A DNA stretch of 64,000 nucleotides from Anthonomus grandis grandis (lineage: Eukaryota > Arthropoda > Insecta > Coleoptera > Curculionidae), in NCBI RefSeq assembly GCF_022605725.1, contig NC_065564.1:4132698-4196697 (forward strand), in the 5' to 3' direction. The notes beneath the pieces were generated by a model. It saw nothing but the letters and a program-made list of their open reading frames with translations. It was not told the origin of the DNA and made no database searches. Of this stretch, positions 49,101 to 61,899 are shown piece by piece (position 1 is the first letter of the stretch; each line of letters opens with the position of its first letter). Both the position numbers and the translations under genes were made by a program.

Positions 49101-49554
49101 GCTCCAACTTTAATTCATTAGCTCTTATTCCGGAGTCCGGGTGTGTCAAAATTTAATTATATCCCGGCGTGTCCAGAGAATTAATCTTCGTTATATAAGG
49201 AGGGCGGGAGGCTGTTTTTGCCCCCCACAACCCCGGGGGAGCCATTGCAAGGGACTATATATTTCTTTGTTTTTTTTTCCATATATCCCTGGATATTGCC
49301 ATTAATTATTATGCCAGAAAAGGCTAAATAAATCATGAAATTTAAATGAATATTACTAATAGGAGCAGGGAAGTGTTTTGTGAAACAATAAAATATATTT
49401 GGATGCGTGGATTTAGTTGTCTGGAATAATTTTATGGATTTATTTAATAAATGGAAGTAGTTTTGAGGGTGCCAGAGGTTGTAGTACAGGAGTTTTTAAT
49501 TGTGAGTATATAGGATTTCTACAAAACGATTTCTAATCATAGGATTCCCGCTTT

Positions 49555-49950
49555 AGAATTCCGAAAAATTGGGTTCTTGAATTAGGGATTTTTCATGATT
49601 TTCTCCCACTGTATAAGAAATACAACTAAAATTTCTTATTCTGACAATGGTTCTTATAATTCTGGGCAATTTTTTATAAAAATTATTTTTCTCTTTTAAT
49701 AACAAATTGCTTATAAAAAAATGTTTCTTTTCGATTTCTGAAATGCATATTGTGTTATGGGAATCACACTTTATTTTTTTTTCGATCGTTCCTATAGAAA
49801 ATAAAGAACTTTACCATAATAATTTTTTGACGAGCTTTTTATGAGCAGTACACAGCAAAAAAAAAACAATTTTATTTTAAAAATGTTCAAATTTTCCAAA
49901 TAGGTTTGCCCAAAAAGCAAAAAAAAAATGCCAACTACCCTTTCTTTTTT
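49555..49950 (+). repeat. Solo diverged copy of the 520 bp repeat unit
   Basis: Shares 'ttttctcccactgtat', 'ttctgaaatgcat' and 'agctttttatgagcagtaca' with the tandem units, in the same order but with many changes. Sequence after it near 50040-50180 repeats part of 49330-49450 ('ggagcaggga', 'gaaacaataaaa', 'ctggaataattttatgg'). Confidence 0.55.
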
Positions 49951-50189
49951 AATAAAAAAAAATACCTAGACTTGATTCATAAAAACGTTGCTGGGCAACC
50001 CCAAGTTTATAAATCAACCGCAAAAAAAGCAAGTTTAACACTAAATAAATCATGAAATTTAAATTATTATTATGAGGAGCAGGGAGGTGTTTTGTGAAAC
50101 AATAAAACATATCTGGATGTTTGGATTCGGTTGGGGCGTTGTCTGGAATAATTTTATGGGCTTATTTAATAAATGGTAGTAGTTTTAGG

Positions 50190-51265
50190 GGCGCCTGAGG
50201 TTGTAATACACGTAAATTTGAAGGGAAATCGTGAGTACTTTAGGTCGACAAAACGATTTCTAATCAAAAGAGTCCCCTTTTAGAACTGCGAAAAAAGGAG
50301 TCGGCCTTAATACGACGCGGCGGGGCTTCATCTCATCCGAACAAAAAGATCCCATCATCTCCAGTATAAAGTTTTAAACTCTCAATTTTTCCCAGAAAAG
50401 ATTGTTTGAAGTGGTTTACACAGACGAGCGGAATCCTTCTTCTTCTGCCCTCCCTTATACGTCCGATAACGTCCCTTTTGTGCCGTTAAAATTAAAATAA
50501 TCTCGCCCTCGGCTCGAATCGATATTTATTTATGTATTTATTTTTTTGCTTAAAAATTAGCATATTTCGAATGGCGAAATAATCGGGCGGGAAGGAAATT
50601 AAATTTTAAATTTTAATGGGGTAGTGCCACGGTCGTCCCATGGTTATTATGGCTTTACTGGCGACGTCTCGAGGAGCCAATGAATAATTGAGACACGAGA
50701 AATAGCATTTGAAATTCTGTTTTTGCCTAGCCAATCGGAAATAGCGTGGTAGAATTTTTCGATCTTAAATCGTTCTATTTTAAAATGTATCTTCCTGTCT
50801 AGTAGTAGTTTTCACACAAGCCTTTTAATAAATACAAAATTTGTAACAAAAGTGACTTAACCATATGAAACAGAAAATACTTGGAAACTATAATTAAACC
50901 AAAAAAATAATGTAATGAAAACCTATGATCCCAATTGTAAGGAGAAAAAATTACTATCGGTAATTTAATTATCTTGCCAGGATAAGAGATACAATCCCAT
51001 TAGGCAGATCAAGGCCTCAATGTTTATAATAAGAATAAAGTGAAAGTAAGGTGACTGATGAGTCAATTTTTTACACATCAACACTAATTTTAAATAGGAA
51101 AAATACGCATTACACGAAAAAGCAGGGAAGACTATCCGTAAAGGTGTGGTGGGGAATTTATCGCTTAAAAATTATAGGATCAATTTTCTTTAATGAAGAT
51201 ATTTAGATATGGCAAAGATTATATATACAACTGATATAAATACAACCGCTAATAGAAAATGAAAT
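50190..51265. other. Gene-free stretch
   Basis: No domain, RNA or tandem repeat is recognised. Part near 51000-51060 resembles the right part of the insertion at 42605-42906. Confidence 0.35.
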
Positions 51266-51267
51266 AA

Positions 51268-51510
51268 GTTAAAATACGTTGGACGGGGCAAAATGGAATA
51301 ATCCCTTGGCGAGCCCAAAGTCCAGATCTTACTCCGTTAGATTTCTTCCTGTGGGGAATATTAAAAGACACTGTAAACAAGCAAAGGCTTACTACCGTAA
51401 ATTAAGTGCAAAGAAGTATTAGAGAGGCTGTAGCCTACTTAAATCAAACAGATTTTGTATCCAATACTATACAACCTTTAGAAGTTGTTTATACTACATA
51501 TATTATTTAA
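51268..51510 (+). pseudogene. Mariner-like transposase C-terminal fragment
   Basis: In one frame this reads RWTGQNGIIPW, then RAQSPDLTPLDFFLWGILKD, and after one in-frame stop (51403-51405) continues SIREAVAYLNQTDFV to a second stop at 51508-51510. The SPDLTPLDFFLWG block, with the final catalytic Asp, is diagnostic of mariner-like (Tc1/mariner superfamily) transposases of the type that also carry a DUF4817 helix-turn-helix. The N-terminal fragment of such a protein is at 28061-28408, 23 kb away on the other strand, so these are separate relics. Upstream catalytic residues are missing. Confidence 0.8.
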
Positions 51511-51519
51511 AATGGAGAA

Positions 51520-54500
51520 CACGTTGAAAAATTACTTAAGTTGCTGTTTTTTAAGGCTGTTATTTGTTACAATTATAAAAAATTTATTTCACAGAAGTGG
51601 CATTATTCTGTAGCTATGGATACAACAAGCGCGGACATTAACCACTGTTATTTCACAGTTTACTACAGTGAAATACTAAATTAGCAAAATTTGTTCAAAG
51701 AGCGATATTATTGTAGAGAGTTCAAATTATATCACTGCAATAAAATATTAAATATTTTCTCAACAATTAGATTTTGGTATAGGACACATATATATATCGA
51801 TGAATAGCTTTTCTTGCTTTTTTTAAAAATACTATATTTAAAAAAACTGAAATATTGCGAGTTGAAAGTTTAAAAATATATCTTGTTACCTGAGATACCC
51901 TGAATAAATTTAAAATGCCCGGACACCGTCGATCAATAGTAGGTAGTCTTCTTTTTAGTAGTAAGTCATGGTAGGAATTTTATTAAAAAGTCTTAATTAC
52001 CAGCATTACAAAACAATGTATGCCGAGGACATAAATTTGCTAAAAAAAAAAATACAAAACCTAAATTTCTGTCTAAACTACACAAAATTCGGATAGGTAG
52101 GTCTTAATATGAAAGTTACCTTTATTTCTCCCAAGGAACCTAAAAATATAAAAATATACGGGGTGTGCCATTTAAAATTCTGTTGTTAAAGTCGGTGCAG
52201 CACTTGAACACCCTGTGTTGATAAAATTTTAATAATTGTAAAATTCTCTTAAAACGAAAATCACCCTGTAGATTCTGAGAAAAGGTATAGGCCCCTAATA
52301 AAACGGCCACTCTGTACATATGTGAATCGTTTATTAATATAACAATTAAATATAAAACATCCCCTTTGTTAAAGAAACTCTGTTTGGGAGATAGGGGTGT
52401 CATAAACCCCACTTTTTTTAAGTAAAATTTAATTATCTCAGCAACTAATTGTTCAATATGATTGAAACAAACACCTAAATTCGTAAAATCACCAGGATCA
52501 AAAATAATTCCCTGGGACCATACTTGTAAAAATTACCCTTTTTTAGATATAGCCCTTTTTTCCCCTTTTTATAGATAAATTTAAATACCTCAGCACCACA
52601 CACCTAAATTCGTAAAATCTTGAAGATCACATATGTTTTCTTGTGACCCTATTTCTAAAGCCAACCCTCTAAACCTTTTACTAGAAAAAAATCATCTCAG
52701 CTTGTTGAAATAAATCCTAGAATCATAGATCAAAAAATCAATTTACTGGCCCACTGTAAAAACTACCCTTATATATATATACGTTGTATATCTTTGAAGC
52801 TTCCAAATTTTTAAAGGGCGAAATCGGACCGCTCTCATTAATAACAAACAAATTGACATTTTAGAGAGCCGCTCAATTTCCACAGTAGGAAACTTGCAAG
52901 CTTTGAATTTGCACTAATAAAGGGAACCGCCCGAAATGTAAATTTTAATTACTAACGCGAAAAAGGACTGAAAAAGCGAAATTACTGCGCCGGATTTAAT
53001 CAAACTTCGAGCTCGATTAATGGGGAAAATGTTCAAAAATACGTTTCAACAAGTGTCGCACGGGAAATAGGGCGTTAGACAAACGGGAAGTCGGAATATT
53101 CTTTACATATGCCAAACATATTCCAATGTAGGCTAGGGAAAGCCATCATGAAATTAATATTATGTCACGGTTTATGGGTACTTGGGTGAAAAGCCTCTTC
53201 TATGACAGTGGCGTAGTTCCTTAAAAATGTGGCACGAGTCACTGAGCAATTTGATGCGCCACTGAATTCAAAAAAAAAATGAAGAATAAAAATTTACTTC
53301 TTATAAGGATAATGGCCGGAAGTATGCACCACAGACACGAGCCAACTAATTGGTTTTAATAAATCCCGATTTATTTTCGGTTATTACTCGGAACGGCCAT
53401 TAAATCCTGCAATATTTACCGATAAAGGTTTAATAATTCAGTTAGTACACGTTCAATATTATTTAATTAAAAAGTAATGAAACTAGGCGTGTGTTTGTTA
53501 AAAACTGTAGGATATTAATAATTCCATAAAAGGACTTTCGTCTGAAATCTTCCTAAAACCGTCAACAGTGGGCCTAAACCCTTCTATAATCACCACTGCT
53601 GATACCCAAAAGACAAATCCCCCAATAAACCCCCGTCAATGACTCAATAATAATTGAATTAAAAGCGATACTAAGCCGGACAATCGGTGCGACAAAGGGT
53701 CGGCCCAACAAACCCGAATTCCATTTATCGTTTCCAGATTCCACCTCCGAACGTGCGGGGTGAAAGGGGTGGAAAGTTTCTATAGTTAATCGCTAATTTA
53801 AATGGATTTACCGAACGGAAGTCTATCTGGATCCCTCTTACGTCCGTATGTACAGATGTTCAAAAATAACATCTTGAAGATGGTCTTGAACCTTAAGAGG
53901 TCGTCGATGATGGCTTTTGTGGGTATTTATAGACCGTCAGACCTGGAGTGGCTTGTACAGGGGCTTCGGAATTCATGAAAAAATTAAATCAAGTCGGGTT
54001 TATTTGGCATTTTCAAGTGTAAAATAAATAAGGTAAAGGCATCGTCAGTAACTTGTCATGTTTTACATGTATTCCAGGATTTTGGAATAATTTTGAATCT
54101 TATTCCAGGCATTAGGAGTTGTTTTTTTCTTACCAGGTTTTGCTGTTATTCTTTATGTCTTTTAGTCATTTGAAGTCATTTAAAACGCCTGGAAGGGATC
54201 AAATTAGCTCTAGAAGCCTATATAAAGTGTATAAAAAATGGCATAAAAAATCTGAAATATATCTATAAATTTAAAATAAATATTACATAAAAAGTATGGA
54301 ATAAAATAGGAACATATCATTCAGTCATATTTCATTTTATTCCAGGCAACCTATTTCAGAATGGAATATTATAAATACAATTATTGTATTCTTCTTTCAA
54401 TTAAAAGTAATATTCCATAGGCGTGGCTAAAATAGAACCAGAGCTATTGGGTCTGGGGATAAGACCCTAATAAAAATGATTCTTATGGTATTATGGGTAC

Positions 54501-55390
54501 CTCCGCCCATGACCATCAAATCGCCAACCATGACAACAACTGTACCGTGCATCCTTTTCTACGGTACGCACCCTAAACAATTAGAATTTTTTTAGATAGT
54601 TTTATAAGTCGTAAAAGGAGAGAGCACAGTAGTAGTAAAATTTGATTATTGGGCCAATGCAGTAGAGAGAAATGACGCTATAACTCAAAAACTGTTTTGA
54701 GGTATAAAAAAATGGATTGAGGAGCTTTAATAGAAAAGACTCCAGTCTGTAATTTTAATTTGTTTTTTGTTACAGGTTGTGATTTTTAAAAATGTTCAAA
54801 CTTGTCTTACCTTTAACGAAAATTCCAACAAAAACAATCCTTAAAACGATCGCGCCCATGGTCCTATTCCCATAAAAAGTCAAAAAACCATAATAAAACG
54901 TGTCCCCACTAAAAGAACCAGACCGAAAAGTGTCTCATGTTCTTTTCGCGCGTAAAAATTTCGAAAATTACGAGAGATTCAGTCGCGTTATTTTCTCGTG
55001 AGCGTCGTTCTTCGATAGAGAGTTGATGGACGCAACGTTGGTGCGCTACTGAGGGAAAAGTTGCGCCACTTTGACGCTGCCCGAGTGATGTGGGGCCGAA
55101 AAGTTGGGGTGACGGTGCGCAATGGGGCCCTCGTTAGCCAGATGTACCAGAAACATGATTTTTTTTAAGCCTCTAGAGGGCTGAAATGTGTTTAAAAACT
55201 ACTTTGTAGAACGTCATCTAATGTCTATTTAGCCCCTATATTAAGCCCCAGTGTTTTATTCCTTAAGCACTTTTGCGATCAACACTGAAAACCAATAACT
55301 TAAAATTCAAATTTGGCGCCTTTTGTAATCTAGAAACATTTCTTTCAGGTGGCTCTATCTCTGCCGTTTAGCAGGAACCTTTAAACGTCA
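51520..55390. other. Gene-free stretch upstream of RBM19
   Basis: AT-rich up to about 52.8 kb with repeated phrases such as 'cacctaaattcgtaaaatc' (52472 and 52603); 'caccctg' ends near 52216 and 52262 suggest further mariner-type debris. From 54060 to 54420 there are 'attccaggcat' phrases. No gene is supported. Confidence 0.4.
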
Positions 55391-55397
55391 GGCGAGG

Positions 55398-55403
55398 CAC
55401 GTG
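55398..55403. promoter_or_regulatory. CACGTG E-box just upstream of RBM19 ATG
   Basis: A perfect palindromic CACGTG lies 65-70 bp before the start codon. In insects Myc/Max E-boxes of this form are enriched close to the transcription start of ribosome-biogenesis genes, which fits RBM19. The start site of transcription is not visible, so the role is inferred. Confidence 0.4.
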
Positions 55404-55467
55404 GACGACCTAACCTCACTTCTTTGTTTGTAAACAAACCGATGTAAGTTAGAGGAAAAGTGGGAAA

Positions 55468-58400
55468 ATGTCCCGTTTAATCGTGAAAAACCTTCCGAAA
55501 ACTGTAAGTACTTATAAAGTCTTTTAGGCCCAACCGATATACGTAAAAACCCTCTTTAATTAGGTCACAGAAGATAAGTTAAGGGAGCTTTTTTGCAACT
55601 ATGGCACAATCACTGATGTACAACTAAAATACACTAAAGAAGGCACTTTTAGGAGGTTTAGCTTTGTGGGGTACCAGAACGAAGAGGATGCAGACAAAGC
55701 CGTACAAAACCTTAACAATACATTCATTAACACAAGTAAAATAAGTGTGGAAAAGTGTGCTTTATTGGGGGACTCCGCTAAGCCAAAAGCCTGGAGCAAA
55801 TATGCCCCGGACAGCTCAGCTTTCCAAAAAAAGAATAAACCTAAAAAGGAAAAGATTAAGAAGGAAACTGAGCCCAAAGTAAAGAAAGATGAGGCCCTAG
55901 AGATCCTGGAAAAGTACAAAGACGATCCGATGTTCAAAGAGTTCATGCAGGCCCATGGCAAGGGAGAAAAACTGGAAAAACTTAGAGAAAACTTAATTAA
56001 ATTGCAAAAAGAACATGATAAGCCTCAGCAGAAGGAGGACGAGGGGGCAAAGACCCCCCAAGAGCCCCTGTCTGATCTTGATTATATGAAGATGTTGATG
56101 CAGGGGGTGAAAAATAGTGAAGTGGCTCTGGTGGAGAGGAAACCGAGGCAAAAAATGGAGAAAAAGCCCAAGGAAAAAGTTAAATTATTTCATTTAAAGG
56201 TAATAAATTTGAATATTTTAATATTAAATGTAGCATTTATATTTTAGCTCAAAGATTTGCCTTATAAGGTGAAAAAGAAGGATATTAAGGAGTTTTTTAG
56301 GCCAAACACCCCATTTAGCATTAGGATCCCTAGGGACATCCGAGGGATTGCTTTTGTGGGTTATAAGACAGAAAAAGCCTTTAAGAAGGCCGTGGCAAAG
56401 GACAAGAGCTTTATCAGTAAGTGAATCTTTTTTATATGTCTATGTTTATTGGAAATAAAGTCTGAAGGGCAACAAGTGATTTATTAATTAGTAAATAACA
56501 CATTTTTTTGAATGAGAGTTGCAAATTCCTGAAAAATTTCAGAAGGTAAACAGATTCAGGTGACCCCCTATGAGGTGAAGGGTCAGAAGCAAGAAGAAGA
56601 GCCCAAAGACCCTAAAAAGGGCAAATGGAAGAGCCAAGAGGAGGCACTGAAGAACGAGGAAGATATCGCTGAGTCCGGAAAGATATTCTTAAGGAACTTG
56701 GCCTATACTACCACAGAAAAGGAGGTGGAAGAATTGTTTTCCAAGTACGGTAAGGAAATTCAAATGGGTGTGGCGGAAATCTGCTTCAAAACTCGCCTCG
56801 TTTAGGCCCCATCGCGGAAATTAACCTCCCGATCGACTCCGCCTCAAGAAAACCAAAAGGATTCGGGGTCGTAACGTTCGTGATGCCCGAGCATGCCGTT
56901 AAAGCGTACGCGGACCTGGACGGATCCGTTTTACACGGCAGAATGATGCACCTGTTACCCGGCAAAGCGAAAGACTTAAAAGAAGACGAGGAGTCAAAAA
57001 ATCCGCAAAATTTCAAACAGAAAAAGTTGACGCAACAAAAAACCCAAGCCGGATCTGCGCACAACTGGAACGCCCTGTTTTTAGGTCACGACGCAGTGGC
57101 GGAAGTCATTGCCGACAACTTTGACGTCGACAAGTCGGCGGTGGTGGGACCGGACGGAAAAGGCAGCGCCGCAGTCCGGTTGGCCATCGGGGAAACCCAG
57201 CTGGTCACGCAAACCAGGCAGTATTTGGAAGAAAACGGGGTTCAGGTGGACGTTTTTAATTTGGTAAGTGTAATGGGATTAAAGGGCATTGTCTGAGGAT
57301 GAGTTTGAGGTGCGAAACGTTGGGATTGCTTCAGGATTTGCGCGGTTAAAGTGATTTTTCTTGAGGGCACTTGGTTTTTGGAATATTTTTAAAGCTTTTT
57401 CAGGTAATTTTATGAAGTTTTCACTTAAACTTAGGGGGTTTTCTTGTGAAAGTTTTGAGGTATAAACGATTTTTATAGCGTCAAAACTTTAGGAGCAACA
57501 AGGTTTTTTCTCATCCAAGGTCTCACACTGAGAAAATGAATAGTTTGATTCAACGTTTTTAGGTTTGTTAACAAATTATAAGGGGTAAGTAGACATTGTT
57601 CGCATTTTTTTCATTTAAAATTCAAGCAATAAGTTTATTAAGCACACTTTTGCGAATAACTTCAGAGCGGCTTAAAATATTTTTGAAATTCTTTTACATC
57701 AATAAAAAGAAATGTGTGATGATGGATTTGACATACGAAACGCCGAGATTGCTCAATGATTTACTGAATTAGAGCAATTTTGGTTAAAATGTAACTTGCA
57801 AAATGAAGACTATACATTTTCAGTGATAATTGAAAAACTATTTAAGATATTTTAATAGGGGTTTCACCTCAAGCTTAAGGGATCTTTACTGAACGTTTTG
57901 GTATATAAACGGTTCTTGTGCATTAAAAACTTTGGAAGTTAGAGGCACTTTTGTCTGTCAGGATAGGGCAGTCATCATATTTGGGCTTTTGAGAAAAACA
58001 GTTACCTACACTTTTGGGTATAACTTCACAACTGATTAAGATATTTCAATGGGAGTTTCACCAAAAGCTAAATGGATTTTTACTTAACGATTTAATATAT
58101 AAACGGTTCTTGTAGCCTAAAAACTTTGGAAGCTAGAAGGATTTTTGTCTTCCAAGATTGTACAGTCATCATATTTGAGCTTTTGAAAAGAACATTGACC
58201 CACACCTTTGGGAATAACTTCATAGCCGCTTAAGATATTTTTGAAATTCTTTTACATCAATAAAAAGGAATGCCTGATGATGGATTTGACATACAAAACG
58301 CCGAGATTGCTCAATGATTTACTAAATTAGAGCAATTTTGGTTAAAATGTAACTTGCAAAATGAAGACTATACATTTTCAGTGATAATTGAAAAACTATT

Positions 58401-61400
58401 TAAGATATTTTAATAGGGGTTTCACCTCAAGCTTAAGGGATCTTTACTGAACGTTTTGGTATATAAACGGTTCTTGTAAATTAAAAACTTTGGAAGTTAG
58501 AGGCACTTTTGTCTGTCAGTATAGGGCAGTCATCATATTTGGGCTTTTGAGAAAAACAGTTACCTACACTTTTGGGTATATTTTCACAACTGATTAAGAT
58601 ATTTCAATGGGAGTTTCACCAAAAGCTAAATGGATTTTTACTGAACGATTTAATATATAAACGGTTCTTGTAGCCTAAAAACTTTGGAAGCTAGAAGGAT
58701 TTTTGTCCTCCAAAATTGAACAGTCATCATATTTGAACTTTTGAAAAGAACATTGACCCACACTTTTGCGAATAACTTCACAGCCGCTTAAGATATTTTT
58801 GAAAATCTTTTACATCACTAAAAAGGAATGTCTGATGATGGATTTGACATACAAAACGCCGAGATTGCTCAATGATTTACTAAATTAGAGCAATTTTGGT
58901 TAAAATATAACTGGCAAAATGAAAACTATACATTTTCAGTGATAATTAAAAAACTAGTTAAGATTATTTAATAGGGGTTTTACCCCAAGTTTAAGGGATC
59001 TTTAATGAACGATTTGGTATACAAACGGTTCTTGTGCATTAAAAACTTTGGAAGTTAGAGGCACTTTTGTCCTTCAAGATAGGGCAGTCATCACATTTGG
59101 GCTTTTGAGAAAAACAGTTACCTACACTTTTGGGTATAACTTTACAACTGATTAAGATATTTTAATGGAAGTTTTACTAAAAGCTAAAGGGATCCTTACT
59201 GAACGATTTGGTATATAAACGGTTCTTGTAGCCTAAAAACCTTGGAAGCGAGAAGGATTTTTGTCCTCCAAGATTGGACAGTCATCATATTTGAGCTTTT
59301 GAAAAGAACATTGACCCACACTTTTGCGAATAACTTCAGAGCGGCTTAAGATATTTTTGAAATTCTTTTACGTCAATAAAAAGGAATGTCTGATGACCGA
59401 TTTGACATACGAAACGTCAAGATTGCTCAATGATTTTTTAAATTAGAGTAATTTTGATTAAAATGTAACTGGAAAAATAAATACTATACATTTTCAGTGA
59501 TAATTGAAAAACTAGTTAAGATTATTTAATAGGGGTTTATAACTTTACAACTGATTAAGATATTTTAATGGAAGTTTTACTAAAAGCTTAAGGGATCTTT
59601 ACTGAACGATTTGATATATAAACGGTTCTTGTACATTAAAAACTTTAGAAGTTAGAGGCACTTTTGTCTGTCAGGATAGGGCAGTCATCATATTTGGGCT
59701 TTTGAGAAAAACAGTTACCTACATTTTTGGGTATAACTTCACAGCTGATTAAGATATTTTAATGGGAGTTTCATTAAAACCTGAAGGGATTTTTACTGAA
59801 CGATTTGATATATAAACGGTTCTTGTAGCCTTAAAACTTTGGAAGCTAGAACGATTTTTGTCCTCCAAGATTGGACAGTCATCATATTTGAGCTTCATTG
59901 AGAACATTGACCCACACTTTTGCGAATAACTTCAGAGCGCCTTAAGATATTTTTGAAATTCTTTTACGTCAATAAAAAGGAATGTCTGATGACGGATTTG
60001 ACATGCAAAACGCCGAGATTGCTCAATGATTTACTAAATTAGAGTAATTTTGATTAAAATGTAACTGGAAAAATGAAAACTATACATTTTCAGTGATAAT
60101 TGAAAAACTAGTTAAGATTATTCAATAGGGGTTTCACTTGAAGCTTAGAGGATCTTTACTGAATGATTTGATATATAAACGGTTCCTGTACATTAAAAGC
60201 TTTGGAAGTTAGAGGCACTTTTGTCGTTCAAGATCATATTTGTGCTTTTGTGAAAAGCAGTTACCCATAATTTTGGGTATAACTTCACAGCTGATTAAGA
60301 TTTTTTAATGGGAGTTTCACTAAAAGCTAAAGGGACACCAGATGTAAATTTTTGGTTTATTATATGTATTACAATTATTTTCTGCAAAAAAAAAAAACGT
60401 TTTTCATAAAAGGATGGATATTATGGCGAAAAACGGTGATTTTTCAGAAGAATTTCATTAAATATTTGAGCTGTAGAATTTTGAAAAACTAAATATGTAA
60501 ATCCCGTTTTAAAATGCCGAAATATTCTCCGTATATTTTCTACAACTCGCCAAAATAAAAAAAAATCATTGACTTCCTCTTTATCCCGCATTTAAGGCTC
60601 CGAAGGTGCGTTCGAAAACGGTCATCCTGGTGAAAAACCTCCCGTCCAGGACCGACCCCAAGGAAATCCGGGACGTTTTCGCGAAATTCGGCGACTTGGG
60701 GCGGGTGCTGATGCCCCCCAGTGGCATAACCGCCATCGTGGAGTTCATCGAGCCCTCCGAGGCCCGAAAGGCGTTCGCCAAGTTGGCCTATTCGAAATTT
60801 AAAAATACGCCCCTGTATTTAGAGTGGGCACCGGAAAATTCCTTGCTACCTGAGAAAGAAAAGACAGAAAATGTTGTAGTTGAGTCGAATGGACCTATAG
60901 AAGAAGAAGAAGAAGAGGAGGAGGAGCTTGATCCAGAGCCGGACTCCACACTGTTCGTTAAAAATTTAAACTTTGAAACCACCGATGAGGGTCTTAAAAA
61001 GGTACCTATATACTTAACCCAAAAAGGAACAATTCAAATTATTGCTTTTGTTGTCAGCATTTTAGTGCTTGCGGCAAAATAAAATACGCGAACGTGGCCA
61101 CGAAAAAGGACAAAAACAACCCGGGGGCTAAGTTGAGCATGGGCTACGGGTTCGTGCAATATTACCTCAAAAAGAGCGCCGATACGGCCCTGAAAACTCT
61201 CCAGCAAAGCCAACTGGACGGAAAATCTTTGGAAATCAAACGCTCCGAGAGAACTTTGAAGTAAGAAGTTTTCCCGGGAAACTGTCATTAAGAGTTTTTT
61301 TCTTTATGCGCCAATTGCAGGAACGACGTCGTAGCGAGTTCCACCGCAAGGAAAACCGCTAAAGTCACCAAACAGACCGGATCTAAGCTCCTGGTGCGAA

Positions 61401-61779
61401 ACGTGCCCTTCCAAGCCAACCGCAAGGAGGTCTTTGAGCTTTTCAGCACTTTCGGGGAGATTAAGGCCTTAAGGCTCCCGAAGAAACTCACCCCCGGCGC
61501 GGAAAGTCATCGGGGGTTCGCTTTCGTCGATTATGTGTCTCCTACCGATGCAAAAGTACGATTTTTCTGGAGTTTTTTTGCATTTTTTTTTGTTATTTTC
61601 TTGTTTTTCAGTCTGCCTTTGAGGCTTTAAGCCAAAGCACCCATTTGTACGGCAGAAGATTGGTGCTCGAGTGGGCCACCACCGAGGAGGGAGTTGAGGA
61701 AATTAGAAAAAGAACTGCCGAACATTTTGGGGAGAAGGAAGAGGTAAAGTCTAAAAAGAGCGTCTTTAATATCGAGTAA
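55468..61779 (+). CDS. RBM19: RBM19/Mrd1, multi-RRM nucleolar protein of pre-rRNA processing
   Basis: Nine exons join in frame: 55468-55503, 55564-56199, 56248-56416, 56543-56749, 56806-57263, 60597-61001, 61058-61260, 61321-61555, 61612-61779; 838 residues. RRMs start near residue 3 (SRLIVKNLP), 222 (LKDLPYKVKKKDI), 327 (KIFLRNLAY), 508 (TVILVKNLP), 618 (TLFVKNLNF) and 727 (KLLVRNVPF). Between RRM3 and RRM4 is the Mrd1/RBM19 signature SAHNWNALFLGHDAV with GSAAVRLAIGETQLV. A run of nine Glu precedes RRM5. In yeast and animals this protein binds the pre-rRNA in the nucleolus and is needed for cleavages leading to 18S rRNA and the small subunit. Length fits the family (about 840-960). No internal stop or frameshift is seen. 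Introns are 48-126 bp, except the 3.3 kb intron 5, which is filled by a tandem array. An alternative 3' splice (61744-61857) would replace the last residues; I prefer the simple stop. Confidence 0.95.
57290..60335 (+). repeat. Intronic higher-order tandem array (~557 bp, made of ~185 bp subunits)
   Basis: The block 'ctgatgatggatttgacata' and variants recur near 57717, 58273, 58831, 59391 and 59989, giving a 556-560 bp step with one longer. Within each step lie three related ~185 bp subunits carrying 'aaacggttcttgta', 'actttggaagttaga' and 'cagtcatcatatttg'. A diverged head begins only ~27 bp after the exon 5 donor. The same units resume downstream of the gene at about 61.9 kb. Confidence 0.88.
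60336..60550 (+). mobile_element. Heavily deleted copy of the G/C-tract TIR element
   Basis: The array unit breaks at 'gctaaaggga' and continues 'caccagatgtaaatttttgg', a sub-terminal phrase of the TIR element, then 'acggtgatttttcagaagaa'. The ends and G/C tracts are lost. It lies right before the exon 6 acceptor of RBM19. Confidence 0.55.
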
Positions 61780-61899
61780 AAGTAATTGTTTTGTTTTTCT
61801 GTTAGTTTTGTGTGTGTTTTATTTCTTGCTCCCTCATTTAATTACCCTTATTGCAGGTTTTTGCCAATGTAGCAAACAATCTGATATATTAACCATTTT

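Noticed and set aside
48964..49149. Minus-strand ORF with a YIYIYI run
   Set aside because: It is translation of the (TA)n microsatellite.
55599..55961. 120-codon minus-strand ORF
   Set aside because: It lies opposite RBM19 exon 2, which is firmly identified.
60788..60982. Serine-run ORF on the minus strand
   Set aside because: It is the antisense of the poly-Glu linker of RBM19 exon 6.
61744..61857. Extra last intron in RBM19 (donor GAGgtaaag, acceptor ttgcag)
   Set aside because: It is possible, but the unspliced reading already ends in a sensible basic tail and stop; transcript data would be needed to prefer it.
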